Below are positions 41,281 through 53,022 of a stretch of DNA of 64,000 nucleotides, piece after piece. The notes beneath the pieces were generated by a model. That model was not told the DNA's origin, made no database searches, and saw only the letters and a program-made list of their open reading frames with translations. Position 1 is the stretch's first letter, and each line of letters begins with the position of its first letter. Origin of the DNA: Yersinia entomophaga (GTDB lineage Bacteria; Pseudomonadota; Gammaproteobacteria; Enterobacterales; Enterobacteriaceae); assembly GCF_001656035.1 (NCBI RefSeq), contig NZ_CP010029.1, positions 1,330,885-1,394,884 of the forward strand. The letters run 5' to 3'. The translations under genes and the position numbers were made by a program.

Positions 41281-41297
41281 CTTAATCCAACCTTAAG
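41281..41297. promoter_or_regulatory. PmrA box upstream of arn
   Basis: CTTAAT-CCAAC-CTTAAG fits the PmrA consensus of two TTAA-type half-sites spaced by five bases. It lies about 50 bases upstream of the PhoP box. Control of arn by both PhoP and PmrA directly has been described in Yersinia. Confidence 0.75.
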
Positions 41298-41866
41298 AAC
41301 AGGAGAAAAAAACATTATTTTGTGGCGTGTGCACAAAATTTAGCCAGAGTTGGCTTAATGTAAATATTCTGATGAATCAAGAGAATAAACTTCATTTTTT
41401 TTGCGACACAACAGCAGACGAAGGTGAATGTTTACCGATTTACGCTCAGTTTCAGTATAGAAATAACCGAAACTCAGAAATAATCATAATCGTATAATTT
41501 ATAAAAATAGTTTAGCTAAAATAATTAATTTTTGAGTGACGTGCAGGGTTAATCGAATGATCCTATCTCCGTCATTCATTGCAGTATCGCGTTATTTAGA
41601 GATAAGAAGTAAAGATGGCGTGAATTAAGGGACAGAAAATAGAGAAAAAGTCTGTTCAACATCGGATTAACGCAAAATGTATAGGAGCAGCAATGGCACT
41701 TCTCCCCCATCATCTGCCAATAACGATCCGTTTGAATGCGTTTTCACTACAAATCAAAATATCAATGAACAGCCAGAATTAACGCTGGCTGTTCCTATTT
41801 CACTTGAAATTTCATGTTACTTACTACATATGACTAATTTTACAAAGGTAGACGTGCCTCTGTATG
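41298..41866. other. AT-rich gap between the arn control region and the type III pair
   Basis: No gene is supported. A 65-residue plus-strand frame at 41677 has no family motif. The only structure is the hairpin at 41767-41794. Composition is AT-rich like the islet that follows, suggesting acquired DNA. Confidence 0.5.
41767..41794 (-). terminator. Hairpin downstream of the type III chaperone pair
   Basis: GAACAGCCAG and CTGGCTGTTC pair around eight bases, about 70 bases after the small gene's stop. The minus strand then reads ATTGATATTTTGATTTG, moderately U-rich. Confidence 0.6.
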
Positions 41867-42193
41867 TTAAGTGATAAGCTGACTTTTTAAACGATGCCCG
41901 TTACTGATTTTATCAAAAACGCCCCCAATCTCGTACTCGTTATGGGATAAATTCTTCGCCTGACGAATCACGTCGTTATAAGTTATCTTCGTTCCTTTGA
42001 TATTAACTCCATACTCGGTTTTTTGAGCTTCAACTAAAAATCTTTTAACCTGATGTGGATGTAAATAGGCAGAGAAGCGACCAAATGTTACACACTGGCC
42101 TTTTTTATCCATACCAAACACACGATTTTTTTCGCTTGCAAGACCCAATCCAATATTTAAATAATCAGTATTTCCAATTAGTTTACCCACCAT
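41867..42193 (-). CDS. Small protein of unknown function, possible type III effector or remnant
   Basis: I do not recognise this 108-residue protein. It starts behind GAGGAGG, a strong ribosome site, 36 bases after the chaperone-like gene. There is no signal peptide or membrane helix. The AT-rich composition equals that of its neighbour. Type III effectors are often encoded right next to their chaperone, so this could be a short or truncated effector. At 108 residues it is too small for most enzymatic effectors. The pairing is an inference from position only. Confidence 0.6.
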   Translation of the reverse strand: MVGKLIGNTDYLNIGLGLASEKNRVFGMDKKGQCVTFGRFSAYLHPHQVKRFLVEAQKTEYGVNIKGTKITYNDVIRQAKNLSHNEYEIGGVFDKISNGHRLKSQLIT

Positions 42194-42229
42194 ACCAGCC
42201 TCCTCATAACAACATGAAAAAAAAGATAT

Positions 42230-42691
42230 TTACAGAGGAAAATCAAGACCTATTCGTTCAATACACGCATCTGAAATAAACCGTTCCATTATGGATAACA
42301 AACTTGGTATATCCATTCCATATAGCGGGAGACGTAGCCAACAGATCACATCATTTTTTTCATCAAAGGCAAAAACCGGCTGCCATAAATAATCTGTTGG
42401 CCTATTTTTATTCAACAGAGCAATCATTTCCTCTAACGATAAACTGTTCGCCATACCTACTGAGGTCTGAAGTATCCAATATTCTTGATCTATCGCGCAT
42501 AGATTCAATTGCAAAGCATCATCGATTGTCAACGTAATGATATCTTGATTTTCAGCTATCTCGGGAGCTTCAAATCCTATAGCAACCAACAATTCATAAG
42601 TAATAAGATGAAATTGCCTTAAATGGCTCACCGGTAGCAGCCCTCTTGAGAAAATTTGACGGAGTGACCCCTTACTAAGCAATAATTGCAT
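42230..42691 (-). CDS. CesT/SycT-like type III secretion chaperone
   Basis: The 153-residue acidic, soluble protein resembles class I type III chaperones. Its C-terminal part ICWLRLPLYGMDIPSLLSIMERFISD lines up with SycT (ILWSQQSL-GLDIDEM-AWLERFIDD). The middle has the pattern of hydrophobic strands (ITLTIDDALQLNLCAID, YWILQTSVG) of the CesT fold. Such chaperones bind the N terminus of a partner effector as dimers. No secretion apparatus gene is present in the window, so the pair is an orphan here. AT-rich base use points to transfer. The assignment rests on remembered family patterns and should be treated as probable. Confidence 0.7.
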   Translation of the reverse strand: MQLLLSKGSLRQIFSRGLLPVSHLRQFHLITYELLVAIGFEAPEIAENQDIITLTIDDALQLNLCAIDQEYWILQTSVGMANSLSLEEMIALLNKNRPTDYLWQPVFAFDEKNDVICWLRLPLYGMDIPSLLSIMERFISDACIERIGLDFPL

Positions 42692-42737
42692 TAAACATAG
42701 AATCCAATCTATAAAATATCGGTACTACCATTGAGTT

Positions 42738-42743
42738 ATTATA
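42738..42743 (-). promoter_or_regulatory. -10 element of the type III chaperone gene
   Basis: A perfect TATAAT on the minus strand lies about 47 bases before the start codon. The -35 region is weak, which would suit activator control. Confidence 0.45.
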
Positions 42744-42755
42744 GTGAATTAAGTG

Positions 42756-42797
42756 GAAAAATTGAGTTAACCTCGCCTAATAATGGCTAGGTTAACT
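42756..42797 (-). terminator. Terminator of btuD
   Basis: On the minus strand GTTAACCTAGCC and GGCGAGGTTAAC pair (one mismatch) around seven bases and are followed by TCAATTTTTCC. It separates the btu genes from the acquired pair. Confidence 0.8.
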
Positions 42798-42861
42798 TCA
42801 TTTATATACGATATAAAAATTAGGGAGTAATTAATAACCAGAATAGTTAATGCAATAATTA

Positions 42862-43620
42862 TTAATTCTGACAAACAATCCAATTCTGCTGATTAAAACG
42901 GTGTAATTGAAAATTCACCTCAAAAATCGGTGATAATATCTCTGGTCGCATCACTTCCAGCGTTTCACCCTGCGCAACCAGTTTTCCCTGCGCCAGTAGC
43001 CAGATTCTGTCGGCCTGTTGCAGGCTATGATTCAGATCGTGAGCGCTGACAATAACACTGCGACCGCTGGCGCAAAACTCCCGTAACAGCGCATCTAACG
43101 CAACTTTTTGCGCCACATCAAGGCTATTGGTTGGCTCATCCAGTAGTAATAATTGGCTATGATGATTCACCGTTGGCCATACCTGTAACAAAATAGCCGC
43201 CAGCCTGACCCGCTGCCATTCTCCGCCGGAAAGTTGAGTGAGAGAACGCGGCAGCTTATCGGCTAAACGTAATTTTTCACAGAGATAACCGATGGCTATC
43301 GCCACGGATTCCGAATCCGCCCCTACGGGCTGATGCAGAGAGAGGTATTGAAATACTGGCATCAGGCTAACCGACGTTTGCTGCTGACTGAGATAAGCCC
43401 GATACCGTGCTAATTCAGCGCCGGAATACTGCGTAAGAGGCGTTGCGAGCAGAGAAATATCCCCCGTAGTCGGTAATACACCCGCGGCGCAGGCTAGCAA
43501 GGTGCTCTTCCCCGCACCGTTCGGTCCAATAAGATGAATTTGCAACCCAGCATCAACCTGCGCTGAAAACGAGGCTAATCGGCCCGCGACACTGACATCG
43601 TTGAGTTGCAATAACGTCAC
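42862..43620 (-). CDS. btuD: Vitamin B12 ABC transporter ATPase BtuD
   Basis: BtuD powers vitamin B12 import through BtuC. The 252 residues contain Walker A GPNGAGKS (32-39), signature LSGGEWQR, Walker B LLLLDEPTNSLD and the switch His (VSAHDLNH). It is the third gene of btuC-btuE-btuD, and BtuF would be encoded elsewhere. Confidence 0.96.
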   Translation of the reverse strand: MTLLQLNDVSVAGRLASFSAQVDAGLQIHLIGPNGAGKSTLLACAAGVLPTTGDISLLATPLTQYSGAELARYRAYLSQQQTSVSLMPVFQYLSLHQPVGADSESVAIAIGYLCEKLRLADKLPRSLTQLSGGEWQRVRLAAILLQVWPTVNHHSQLLLLDEPTNSLDVAQKVALDALLREFCASGRSVIVSAHDLNHSLQQADRIWLLAQGKLVAQGETLEVMRPEILSPIFEVNFQLHRFNQQNWIVCQN

Positions 43621-43653
43621 AATAATCTCGTTAGCTAATAAGTTAAGTGAAAA

Positions 43654-44208
43654 TCAGTGCTGAGCCAGCGCCTGAACGATCGCGGCAATGATTGCCGGAT
43701 CTTCTGGCGTCATATCCGGTGAGAAACGCTGAATAACCGTACCGTCCCGGCCAATCAAAAATTTTTCGAAGTTCCACAATATATCGCCGATCTGTTTTGG
43801 TGCTCGCCCCTTACTGCTCATCCGCTGGAAAAACTCGCTGTCCGCAGGCGTCAAAGCCTGTGGCTTAGCGGAAATTAAGTGTTGATACAACGGATGACGG
43901 CCTGAGCCATTAACTTCGACTTTACTGAACATGGGGAATTCTACGCCAAAGGTGCCCCGGCAAAATGCCTGAATCTCTTCATCGCTGCCTGGCTCCTGAC
44001 CGGCAAACTCATTGCTCGGAAATCCTAAAACTTCAAAACCTTGTTGATGATAGGTTTTGTACAGTTTTTCCAGACCTGCGTATTGTTTGGTCAGTCCGCA
44101 CTCGGAGGCAACGTTCACCACCAGCAGCACGGAGCCTTGATAGGCCTTCAGCGACGTCGTTTGATGATCGATAGTGTGTAGTTGAGTAGCATAAATCGGA
44201 GCGGTCAT
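43654..44208 (-). CDS. btuE: Thioredoxin/glutathione peroxidase BtuE
   Basis: BtuE is a non-selenium glutathione-peroxidase-family enzyme that reduces hydroperoxides, mainly with thioredoxin. It is not needed for B12 transport despite its name. The 184 residues have the peroxidatic Cys37 in NVASECGLT, Gln71 in FAGQEPG and the Trp/Asn of LWNFEKFL. It lies between btuC and btuD as in E. coli. Confidence 0.96.
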   Translation of the reverse strand: MTAPIYATQLHTIDHQTTSLKAYQGSVLLVVNVASECGLTKQYAGLEKLYKTYHQQGFEVLGFPSNEFAGQEPGSDEEIQAFCRGTFGVEFPMFSKVEVNGSGRHPLYQHLISAKPQALTPADSEFFQRMSSKGRAPKQIGDILWNFEKFLIGRDGTVIQRFSPDMTPEDPAIIAAIVQALAQH

Positions 44209-44220
44209 CGGATGTCATCC

Positions 44221-44262
44221 TTATTATAGAGAGTGAAACTTTTATTATAGAGAGCTAAACTT
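44221..44262. repeat. Imperfect 21-bp tandem duplication before btuE
   Basis: Two adjacent 21-base units starting TTATTATAGAGAG differ at two positions. They lie in the gap between btuC and btuE and look like a slippage duplication. Confidence 0.85.
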
Positions 44263-44330
44263 TTACCGAGTTAACCCTGAGCGATATTGATGCAAAGTCC
44301 TCTTAAAGCGACTATTAGCAGGTTTTCCGT

Positions 44331-45341
44331 TCACGACTCTACGCTTTTCACCCTAATCAGTAACCAGATAAATAGCGGAGCTCCCAGCGTTGCCGTCACC
44401 ACGCCAATCGGCAATTCTGCGGAAAACAAGGCAACACGAGCAATCACATCGGCTAACAGTAGCACTCCCGCCCCGGCCAAAGCGCAGCCTGTTAACAGGA
44501 ATCGCTGATCGGTCAGCCCGGTTAATCGCAAAATATGTGGGATTACCAGACCGACAAAGCCAATCACACCGGCTAATGCAACGCTGATGCCTACCAGCAG
44601 ACCAATAGCCAAAACCAATAGATTACGCCACCTATGGAGTGAGACCCCAAGCTGTCGCGCCTGCTGCTCTCCCAGCGCCATATAGTTCAGGATTCTACCT
44701 TGCAGGCAAAGCCAAATCACCACTGGCAATAACAGCAACACCAGCAACCACTGCCGCCAATCTATCCCGCTAAAACCGCCCATCATCCAATACATCAGCT
44801 GACGTAGATCCAGACTGGTACTGAAATAAACCGCCCACGTCATCACAGCACTGCATACAATCCCCAAAGCTACGCCAACCAGCAGCAATCTGGCATTGCT
44901 TAAACGTCGGCGTCGGGCAAAAGCCAGCAGCAGCGAGGTCATGACCAACGCGCCGATAATTGCACTCAGACTCAGCACCCACACCGGCAGCAATCCGTGC
45001 CCTAATAAAACCGCCAGCACCAGCGTAACGCCAGCTCCGTTCGCCACGCCTAACAATCCCGGCTCGGCCAGTGGATTTTCGAACAGGCTTTGCATTATGG
45101 CTCCCGCTACCGCCAGACTGGCACCAACCATCATTACGGCTAATGCTCTAGGTAAACGCAGTTGCCATACAAATAATTGTCCATCGGCGCTTAGCCACCG
45201 ATTGGGCCATATCCAAACCTCCCCTGCGCAAAGAGCAAGTGACAGAGCCAGTAACATACCGCAGGCGAGGAGTCCGAGATAACGACGATCCCGCCGCAGC
45301 TGATGCTGCTGGAGTAAGATAAATGTCTGACTTATCTGCAT
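44331..45341 (-). CDS. btuC: Vitamin B12 ABC transporter permease BtuC
   Basis: BtuC is the inner-membrane channel for vitamin B12. The 336-residue product has about ten helices and the motifs [37 protein letters not shown] and [13 protein letters not shown] 45341 is chosen over a TTG twelve bases upstream, though neither has a strong Shine-Dalgarno. The E. coli protein is ten residues shorter at the N terminus. ihfA lies upstream behind a terminator. Confidence 0.95.
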   Translation of the reverse strand: MQISQTFILLQQHQLRRDRRYLGLLACGMLLALSLALCAGEVWIWPNRWLSADGQLFVWQLRLPRALAVMMVGASLAVAGAIMQSLFENPLAEPGLLGVANGAGVTLVLAVLLGHGLLPVWVLSLSAIIGALVMTSLLLAFARRRRLSNARLLLVGVALGIVCSAVMTWAVYFSTSLDLRQLMYWMMGGFSGIDWRQWLLVLLLLPVVIWLCLQGRILNYMALGEQQARQLGVSLHRWRNLLVLAIGLLVGISVALAGVIGFVGLVIPHILRLTGLTDQRFLLTGCALAGAGVLLLADVIARVALFSAELPIGVVTATLGAPLFIWLLIRVKSVES

Positions 45342-45353
45342 AATATTCTGCAA

Positions 45354-45642
45354 TCCGGCTGACAGAACATGACTGGGAAAACAGGATCATGATCCGAGAT
45401 AGAAAAAGGCTTATTGCCTGGGTTTGAGGACAGATATTAGGGGGTTAGCAGGATAAGTGAAAGTTTTGCGTAGCAAGGGCAAGGATTTTATTCGTAAATA
45501 CATTAATTGGCATCTTCCTATATGAGAGACACGGCAGCAAAGCGTAGAAACTCATTAGCGAGTTCGGCGAGAATAAAACGAACGCGGAAGACGGGGCGGA
45601 AGCAGAGAAAATCGCGTTTCTGGCTATGCTAGCTATAAGATT
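45354..45642. other. Gap between ihfA and btuC
   Basis: About 290 bases hold no supported gene. The btuC promoter should lie here. No cobalamin riboswitch box was recognised. Confidence 0.45.
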
Positions 45643-45678
45643 ACAAAAGAAAAAGGCCGCTTGCGCGGCCTTTTTTGT
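45643..45678 (-). terminator. Terminator of the pheST-ihfA unit
   Basis: AAAGGCCGC and GCGGCCTTT pair around three bases, with T-runs on both sides. On the minus strand the stem is followed by TTCTTTTG. Confidence 0.9.
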
Positions 45679-45686
45679 CGGATTAC

Positions 45687-45983
45687 TCACTCTTTGGGAG
45701 TGGCATTCTCTACCCGGCTTTTTAGCTTCTGCCCAGGACGGAAAGTCACCACACGGCGCGCCGTAATAGGAATGTCCTCACCGGTCTTCGGATTACGGCC
45801 CGGACGTTGGTTTTTGTCTCGCAGATCAAAATTGCCAAAGCCAGACAATTTGACCTGTTCGCCATTCTCCAGAGCACGACGTACCTCTTCAAAGAATAAC
45901 TCTACCAGGTCTTTGGCATCCCGTTTGCTAAGCCCAAGCTTTTCAAACAGATGTTCTGACATTTCAGCTTTAGTAAGCGCCAT
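45687..45983 (-). CDS. ihfA: Integration host factor subunit alpha
   Basis: IhfA pairs with IhfB to bend DNA at specific sites in replication, transcription and phage integration. The 98 residues show the HU/IHF fold, with the DNA-intercalating Pro in the arm ([19 protein letters not shown]). It starts four bases after the pheT stop, and shares the phe operon as in E. coli. Confidence 0.98.
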   Translation of the reverse strand: MALTKAEMSEHLFEKLGLSKRDAKDLVELFFEEVRRALENGEQVKLSGFGNFDLRDKNQRPGRNPKTGEDIPITARRVVTFRPGQKLKSRVENATPKE

Positions 45984-45987
45984 AGGT

Positions 45988-48375
45988 TCAATCCCTCAAG
46001 GATGCTTGGAATCGCTGTTTTAACGCCTCTACACATTTTGCAACGGTAGCGGCGATCTCCTCTTCTTCCAGTGTACGGGCGGTATCCTGCAACACCAGAC
46101 TGATAGCGAGGCTTTTATAACCCTCGGCTACGCCCTTGCCACGGTACACATCAAACAAGTTTACGCCAACTACCTGATTTGCGCCAACTTTCTTACACTC
46201 GGCCAAAATATCTTCTGCGGGAACGTTTTCAGCCACCACAACAGCGATATCTCGACGGTTTGCCGGGAAGCGCGAAATCTCGCTGGCCTGAGGCACGGCG
46301 CGGTCTGCGACCTTATTCCACAACAATTCGAACACCACAGTTCGGCCGTTCAGATCGAGCTTACGCTCCAGTTCAGGATGAACTACACCAATGAAACCAA
46401 TGTGTTCTCCCGCTAAATAAATTGCGGCACTTTGACCCGGATGCAGTGCGGAATGCGATTCTGCACGGAACTGAACGTCAGATAATTTGCCGGTAAGTTC
46501 AAGAATTGCTTCCAAATCACCCTTCAAATCATAGAAGTCCACCGGCTGACGCGCCAAATCCCAATGCTCATCATAACGGTTACCGGCAATCACACCCGCT
46601 AGCATTACGTCCTGTCGAATACCCAAATCTGCTTTATTATCAGGAACAAAGCGTAAGCCACTCTCAAACAAACGCAGACGAGATTGCTGACGATTCTGGT
46701 TATAAACCACTGCTGCTAGCAGACCAGTCAGCAAAGACAAGCGCATTGCTGACATATCCACGGAAATGGGACTTGGCAAAATCAGAGGCTCTTGACCCGG
46801 ATGCAATAAAGCCTGGATTTTTGGATCAACAAAACTGTAAGTAATTGCTTCCTGATAGCCGCGATCGACCAATAATGCCTTCACACGCTTCAATGGCAGG
46901 TCAGCTTCGCGATGTTTGGTCATCACCAAATCTGCTTTTACCGGCACATCAGGGATATTGTTGTAACCGTAAATACGGGCAACTTCTTCCACCAGGTCTT
47001 CTTCGATTTCCATATCGAAACGCCAGCTCGGCGCAACTGCCTGCCAGTTATCACACTGCACAGTCACCTGGCAACCCAAACGACGCAGGATATCGGTAAC
47101 CTGTTCACTTGGCACATGGTGGCCAATCAGGCGATCCAGTTTTTCACGACGCAGAGTAATAGTGGCGCGTTTCGGCAAATCCGCTTCTGAAGTGACATCA
47201 ATAATCGGGCCAGCTTCACCGCCGCAAATATCAATCAGCAAACGGGTTGCTCGTTCCATCGCCTTATGTTGCAACGCAGGGTCGACACCACGCTCATAAC
47301 GATGTGAAGCATCAGTATGCAAACCTTGACGGCGCGCTCGCCCGGTGATCGACAACGGATTGAAGAAAGCACATTCCAGCAAGACGTTCTGGGTTGCTTC
47401 ATTCACGCCTGAATGTTCACCACCAAAAATACCGGCCATAGCTAGCGCTTTCTGCTTATCGGCGATAACCAGCGTATCTGCGCTCAGTTTGGCTTTAGTA
47501 CCGTCCAGCAGCGTCAGCTCTTCCGCTTCTGCGGCCATACGAACAATGATTTCACCGTCGATACGATCCACGTCAAACGCATGCATCGGCTGGCCCAGTT
47601 CTAACAATACGTAGTTAGTTACATCAACAACCGGATCGATAGAGCGGATACCACAACGACGCAGTTTTTCACGCATCCACAGCGGCGTAGCGGCCTTAAC
47701 GTTAATCCCCTTCACTACGCGTCCCAGATAACGTGGACACGCCTGCGGCGCATCAACGCGAATTGGGAAGGTATCGCTGAGGGTTGCAGCAACCGGGCTC
47801 ATATCCGGTTCGGTCAGAGCTAACTGATTCACTACCGCGACATCGCGAGCGACACCTAGAATACACAGACAGTCGGCACGATTTGGCGTCACGCTGATTT
47901 CGATAGTTTTATCATTTAGTTGCAGATATTCGCGGATGTCGGTGCCAATTGGCGCATCCAGCGGCAACTCGATAATTCCGTCGTGATCGTCAGAAATACC
48001 CAGTTCAGAGAATGAGCACAGCATCCCTTCCGAAGGTTCACCACGCAGTTTCGCAGCCTTAATCTTGAAATTACCCGGTAAAACCGCGCCCACGGTCGCT
48101 ACGGCAACCTTCAGCCCTTGACGACAGTTAGGTGCACCGCAGACGATATCTAGCAGACGATCGCCGCCGACATTGATTTTCGTTACTCGCAGTTTGTCTG
48201 CGTTGGGATGCTGCCCGCACTCCACAACTTCACCAACGACCACGCCGTGGAATGCACCAGCAACGTCATCAACGCCGTCAACTTCCAGTCCGGCCATGGT
48301 GATTTGGTGGGCTAATTCGTCACTGCCAATGGTTGGGTTTACCCATTCGCGTAACCAAAGTTCACTGAATTTCAT
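45988..48375 (-). CDS. pheT: Phenylalanyl-tRNA synthetase beta subunit
   Basis: PheT with PheS charges tRNA-Phe and edits Tyr. The 795 residues equal E. coli PheT in length. The N-terminal tRNA-binding OB domain has [13 protein letters not shown] and [15 protein letters not shown]3/B4 editing, B5 (DNA-binding-like) and a C-terminal ferredoxin-fold anticodon-binding domain ([14 protein letters not shown]) follow. It lies 14 bases after pheS. Confidence 0.98.
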   Translation of the reverse strand: MKFSELWLREWVNPTIGSDELAHQITMAGLEVDGVDDVAGAFHGVVVGEVVECGQHPNADKLRVTKINVGGDRLLDIVCGAPNCRQGLKVAVATVGAVLPGNFKIKAAKLRGEPSEGMLCSFSELGISDDHDGIIELPLDAPIGTDIREYLQLNDKTIEISVTPNRADCLCILGVARDVAVVNQLALTEPDMSPVAATLSDTFPIRVDAPQACPRYLGRVVKGINVKAATPLWMREKLRRCGIRSIDPVVDVTNYVLLELGQPMHAFDVDRIDGEIIVRMAAEAEELTLLDGTKAKLSADTLVIADKQKALAMAGIFGGEHSGVNEATQNVLLECAFFNPLSITGRARRQGLHTDASHRYERGVDPALQHKAMERATRLLIDICGGEAGPIIDVTSEADLPKRATITLRREKLDRLIGHHVPSEQVTDILRRLGCQVTVQCDNWQAVAPSWRFDMEIEEDLVEEVARIYGYNNIPDVPVKADLVMTKHREADLPLKRVKALLVDRGYQEAITYSFVDPKIQALLHPGQEPLILPSPISVDMSAMRLSLLTGLLAAVVYNQNRQQSRLRLFESGLRFVPDNKADLGIRQDVMLAGVIAGNRYDEHWDLARQPVDFYDLKGDLEAILELTGKLSDVQFRAESHSALHPGQSAAIYLAGEHIGFIGVVHPELERKLDLNGRTVVFELLWNKVADRAVPQASEISRFPANRRDIAVVVAENVPAEDILAECKKVGANQVVGVNLFDVYRGKGVAEGYKSLAISLVLQDTARTLEEEEIAATVAKCVEALKQRFQASLRD

Positions 48376-48389
48376 GAGATATACCCGCC

Positions 48390-49412
<1,023 letters not shown>

Positions 49413-49601
49413 TTATTAAACTGCTATTTAAACCGCTGGATAAAACTGTTTTGTGTAAAATTCGCTCTATTGCGCCCTGTCCTACAACGGCCAAGACGTT
49501 ATCGAACAACAAGATATTGATCTTCTGGCACATATTTTACTGCGTGCTGCCAGAATTGGAAACCTTGGTTCAATAGGATCAAACACATACTTGAGTTATA
49601 G

Positions 49602-49632
49602 AAACAAAAAAGCCTCCACGGTGGGAGGCTTC
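49602..49632 (-). terminator. Attenuator terminator of pheST
   Basis: On the minus strand AAGCCTCCCA and TGGAGGCTT form a stem followed by TTTTTGTTTC. It sits between pheM and pheS. A competing GGAGGC just after pheM can form the antiterminator when ribosomes stall at the Phe codons. Confidence 0.88.
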
Positions 49633-49676
49633 GGCGCTACTTTTCGTTTCTTTTCTTACGCGCAAGCCTCCTAAAA

Positions 49677-49721
49677 TCAGGTGCTAAAGTAAAAAAAGAA
49701 ACGGAAAATAACTGATTGCAT
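49677..49721 (-). CDS. pheM: pheST operon leader peptide
   Basis: A 14-residue frame, [14 protein letters not shown], is nearly the E. coli PheM ([14 protein letters not shown]). Five of its residues are Phe. An ATG directly before it (49724) could add one Met. AAGG lies upstream at a suitable distance. Low charged tRNA-Phe would stall the ribosome on these codons and prevent attenuation. Confidence 0.93.
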   Translation of the reverse strand: [14 protein letters not shown]

Positions 49722-49812
49722 CATTATCTAGCCTTACGAATAACAAAACGCTGTTGAACGATAAATCTGTTGACTGATTAGTTATCCTGACAAAATTTGC
49801 CAAGGTTACAAA

Positions 49813-49841
49813 GATCAAAAGAGGGAGCAAGCTCCCTCTTT
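49813..49841 (-). terminator. Terminator of the infC-rpmI-rplT transcript
   Basis: AAAGAGGGAGC and GCTCCCTCTTT form a stem with a two-base loop, followed by TTGATC on the minus strand. It lies ten bases after the rplT stop. Confidence 0.85.
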
Positions 49842-49850
49842 CATTCTGAC

Positions 49851-50216
<366 letters not shown>

Positions 50217-50244
50217 CTATCGTCTTAATTCAAACCAAAAATAC

Positions 50245-50442
50245 TTATGCGTACGGCAGACATGCCACGACCAGACCCAGATCGTTCTTAGATACCAGGC
50301 CTTTAGGACGTAAATGACGTTTACGCTTAGTAGCTTTTTTGGTCAAAATATGACGCAGGTTAGCATGCTTACGCTTAAAACCACCGTTGGCGGTCTTTTT
50401 GAAGCGCTTAGCGGCGCCGCGTACTGTCTTAATCTTTGGCAT
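50245..50442 (-). CDS. rpmI: 50S ribosomal protein L35
   Basis: The 65-residue basic protein starts [17 protein letters not shown], the universal L35 pattern. It lies between infC and rplT, 37 bases from rplT. Confidence 0.98.
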
Positions 50443-50538
50443 TGAATATATCCACTTCGCATTGTTAATTACAACGAGCTAGCTAGGCGAACAGGATCAT
50501 AGCGCACAAGGTGCCATGAAACCTGTTACTTGAATGCC

Positions 50539-51090
50539 TTACTGTCTCTTCTTAGGTGCGAGCACCATGATCATCTGACGGCCTTCGATACGAGTCGGGA
50601 AGGACTCGACAACGGCCAGATCAGAATCTTCACACAGGTCTTTACGGACGCGGTTAAGCACTTCCATACCGATCTGCTGGTGCGCCATTTCACGCCCACG
50701 GAACCGCAGGGTGATTTTGGCTTTATCGCCATCTTCCAGAAAGCGAATCAGGTTGCGTAGTTTGACCTGATAGTCGCCATCATCGGTACCAGGACGGAAT
50801 TTGATTTCCTTGACCTGAATAACTTTTTGCTTCTTCTTCTGTTCTTTCGTCGATTTGCTCTTCTCGTAGAGGAACTTGCCGTAATCCATAATACGGCAAA
50901 CCGGCGGCTCGGCATTCGGACTGATTTCTACTAAATCAACACCAGCTTCCTCGGCTTTTTCAAGAGCTTCATTCAGACTGACAATGCCAATCTGCTCACC
51001 ATCAACGCCTGTTAAGCGAACTTCTGTGGCGCGAATCTCTTTGTTAATGCGATTAGGACGCGCCGGTTGAACTCGTTTTCCGCCTTTAAT
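50539..51090 (-). CDS. infC: Translation initiation factor IF-3 (AUU start)
   Basis: IF-3 checks start-codon pairing on the 30S subunit. The 183-residue product begins at ATT 51090 ([14 protein letters not shown]), preceded by GGAGG. The rare AUU start is the basis of IF-3 autoregulation, since IF-3 discriminates against it. An internal ATG at 50889 would remove the N-terminal domain. The gene begins three bases after the thrS stop, as in E. coli. Confidence 0.97.
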   Translation of the reverse strand: MKGGKRVQPARPNRINKEIRATEVRLTGVDGEQIGIVSLNEALEKAEEAGVDLVEISPNAEPPVCRIMDYGKFLYEKSKSTKEQKKKQKVIQVKEIKFRPGTDDGDYQVKLRNLIRFLEDGDKAKITLRFRGREMAHQQIGMEVLNRVRKDLCEDSDLAVVESFPTRIEGRQMIMVLAPKKRQ

Positions 51091-51093
51091 ACT

Positions 51094-53022
51094 TTATTCC
51101 TCCAGTTGATGAAGACTACGGCTGCGAATCTCTGTTAGCAGCTTGTCTACGACCACGTTGACATCCACGCTTCCCAAGTCTTTACCGCGACGAGTACGAA
51201 CGGCAACTTTGCCTGATTCGATCTCTTTATCGCCGCAAACCAACATATAGGGAACCCGACGCAACGTATGTTCACGAATTTTAAAGCCAATCTTCTCGTT
51301 TCTCAAGTCCGCTTTCACCCTAATCCCTGCATCTTGCAGTTTTTTGGTTACTTCTTGGACATATTCAGCTTGGCTATCAGTGATATTCATCACTACAACT
51401 TGTACCGGAGCAATCCAGGTAGGGAAGAAGCCGGCATATTCTTCGGTTAAAATACCGATGAAGCGCTCCATTGACCCTAAAATTGCCCGGTGAATCATAA
51501 CCGGAACCTGGCGATCGTTGTTTTCGCCGATGTAAGACGCACTTAAGCGACCCGGTAATGAGAAATCGAGCTGTACGGTACCACACTGCCACGCACGATC
51601 CAAACAATCATGCAGAGTAAACTCAATTTTTGGCCCGTAGAACGCCCCTTCACCCGGCTGATAATCAAACGGAATACCATTTTCAGTCAGCGCGGCGGCC
51701 AAATCTTCTTCAGCCCGAGTCCAGAGTTCGTCGCTACCGATACGTTTTTCTGGGCGAGTAGACAGTTTCACCACGATTTTTTCAAAGCCGAAGGTGCTGT
51801 ACATATCGTACACCATCTTAATACAGCTATTTACTTCATCGCGAACCTGTTCTTCAGTACAGAAAACGTGAGCATCGTCCTGAGTAAAGCCACGCACGCG
51901 CATCAGGCCATGCAAAGCACCGGACGGTTCGTTACGGTGACAGCTACCAAATTCTGCCATACGCAGCGGCAGGTCACGGTAAGATTTCAACCCTTGGTTG
52001 AAGATCTGTACGTGCCCTGGGCAGTTCATTGGCTTAATGCAGTACTCGCGGTTTTCCGATGAAGTGGTAAACATATGCTCAGCATAGTTTTCCCAGTGAC
52101 CGGTTTTTTCCCACAGTACGCGGTCCATCATGAATGGGCCTTTAACTTCCTGATATTGATACTCTTTGAGCTTCATCCGCACAAAGGTTTCCAGCTCGCG
52201 GAAGATAGTCCAACCGTCGTTATGCCAGAACACCATACCAGGCGCTTCTTCCTGCATGTGGTAGAGGTCAAGCTGTTTGCCGATTTTACGGTGGTCACGC
52301 TTGGCGGCCTCCTCCAGACGCTGCAAATAGGCGTTTAGCTGCTTTTTATCACCCCACGCGGTGCCGTAGATGCGCTGCAACATTTTATTTTTGCTATCGC
52401 CGCGCCAGTAGGCACCGGAGGTTTTTTGCAATTTAAAATGATGGCAGAAGCGCATGTTCGGTACATGTGGACCACGGCACATATCGACATATTCTTCATG
52501 ATGATACAGTCCAGGGCGATCGTCGCGGCTGATATTCTCATCGAGAATCGCCACTTTATATTCTTCACCACGGGCTGCAAAAATATCGCGAGCTTCCTGC
52601 CAGCTCACTTTCTTCTTGATCACATCATAATCTTTGTCAGCGAGCTCATGCATCCGCTTTTCCAGCAGATCCAGGTCTTCCTGCGTCAGGGTCTGTTCCA
52701 AATCGACGTCATAATAGAAACCGTTGTCGATAGTCGGACCAATCGCCATTTTGGTGTTTGGCCACAGCTGCTTGATAGCATGTCCCAACAAATGCGCACA
52801 GGAATGGCGGAGAATTTCCAGCCCTTCGGCGTCTTTGGTGGTAATAATGGCTAATTGCGCATCGGATTCGATCAGATCGGTGGCATCCACCAACTCACCG
52901 TTTACACGGCCAGCGATACAGGCTTTTGCTAACCCGGGGCCGATATCCATAGCGACATCAAGCACAGAAACAGCTTTGTCAAAATGACGTTGGCTGCCAT
53001 CAGGAAGGGTAATTACGGGCAT
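51094..53022 (-). CDS. thrS: Threonyl-tRNA synthetase
   Basis: ThrS charges tRNA-Thr and edits Ser. The 642 residues equal E. coli ThrS. Order: TGS domain (1-60), editing domain ([14 protein letters not shown] near 73), class II core with zinc Cys in KPMNCPGHV (near 334), C-terminal anticodon domain. ATG 53022 begins [12 protein letters not shown]. coli ThrS represses its own mRNA; the operator region was not resolved here. A prophage begins shortly upstream. Confidence 0.98.
   Translation of the reverse strand: MPVITLPDGSQRHFDKAVSVLDVAMDIGPGLAKACIAGRVNGELVDATDLIESDAQLAIITTKDAEGLEILRHSCAHLLGHAIKQLWPNTKMAIGPTIDNGFYYDVDLEQTLTQEDLDLLEKRMHELADKDYDVIKKKVSWQEARDIFAARGEEYKVAILDENISRDDRPGLYHHEEYVDMCRGPHVPNMRFCHHFKLQKTSGAYWRGDSKNKMLQRIYGTAWGDKKQLNAYLQRLEEAAKRDHRKIGKQLDLYHMQEEAPGMVFWHNDGWTIFRELETFVRMKLKEYQYQEVKGPFMMDRVLWEKTGHWENYAEHMFTTSSENREYCIKPMNCPGHVQIFNQGLKSYRDLPLRMAEFGSCHRNEPSGALHGLMRVRGFTQDDAHVFCTEEQVRDEVNSCIKMVYDMYSTFGFEKIVVKLSTRPEKRIGSDELWTRAEEDLAAALTENGIPFDYQPGEGAFYGPKIEFTLHDCLDRAWQCGTVQLDFSLPGRLSASYIGENNDRQVPVMIHRAILGSMERFIGILTEEYAGFFPTWIAPVQVVVMNITDSQAEYVQEVTKKLQDAGIRVKADLRNEKIGFKIREHTLRRVPYMLVCGDKEIESGKVAVRTRRGKDLGSVDVNVVVDKLLTEIRSRSLHQLEE

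Noticed and set aside
41677-41874. 65-residue plus-strand frame between arn and the type III pair
   Set aside because: It runs through the terminator hairpin and has no family motif.
45354-45686. Cobalamin riboswitch before btuC
   Set aside because: No B12-box-like sequence was seen; in E. coli the riboswitch controls btuB, not btuC.
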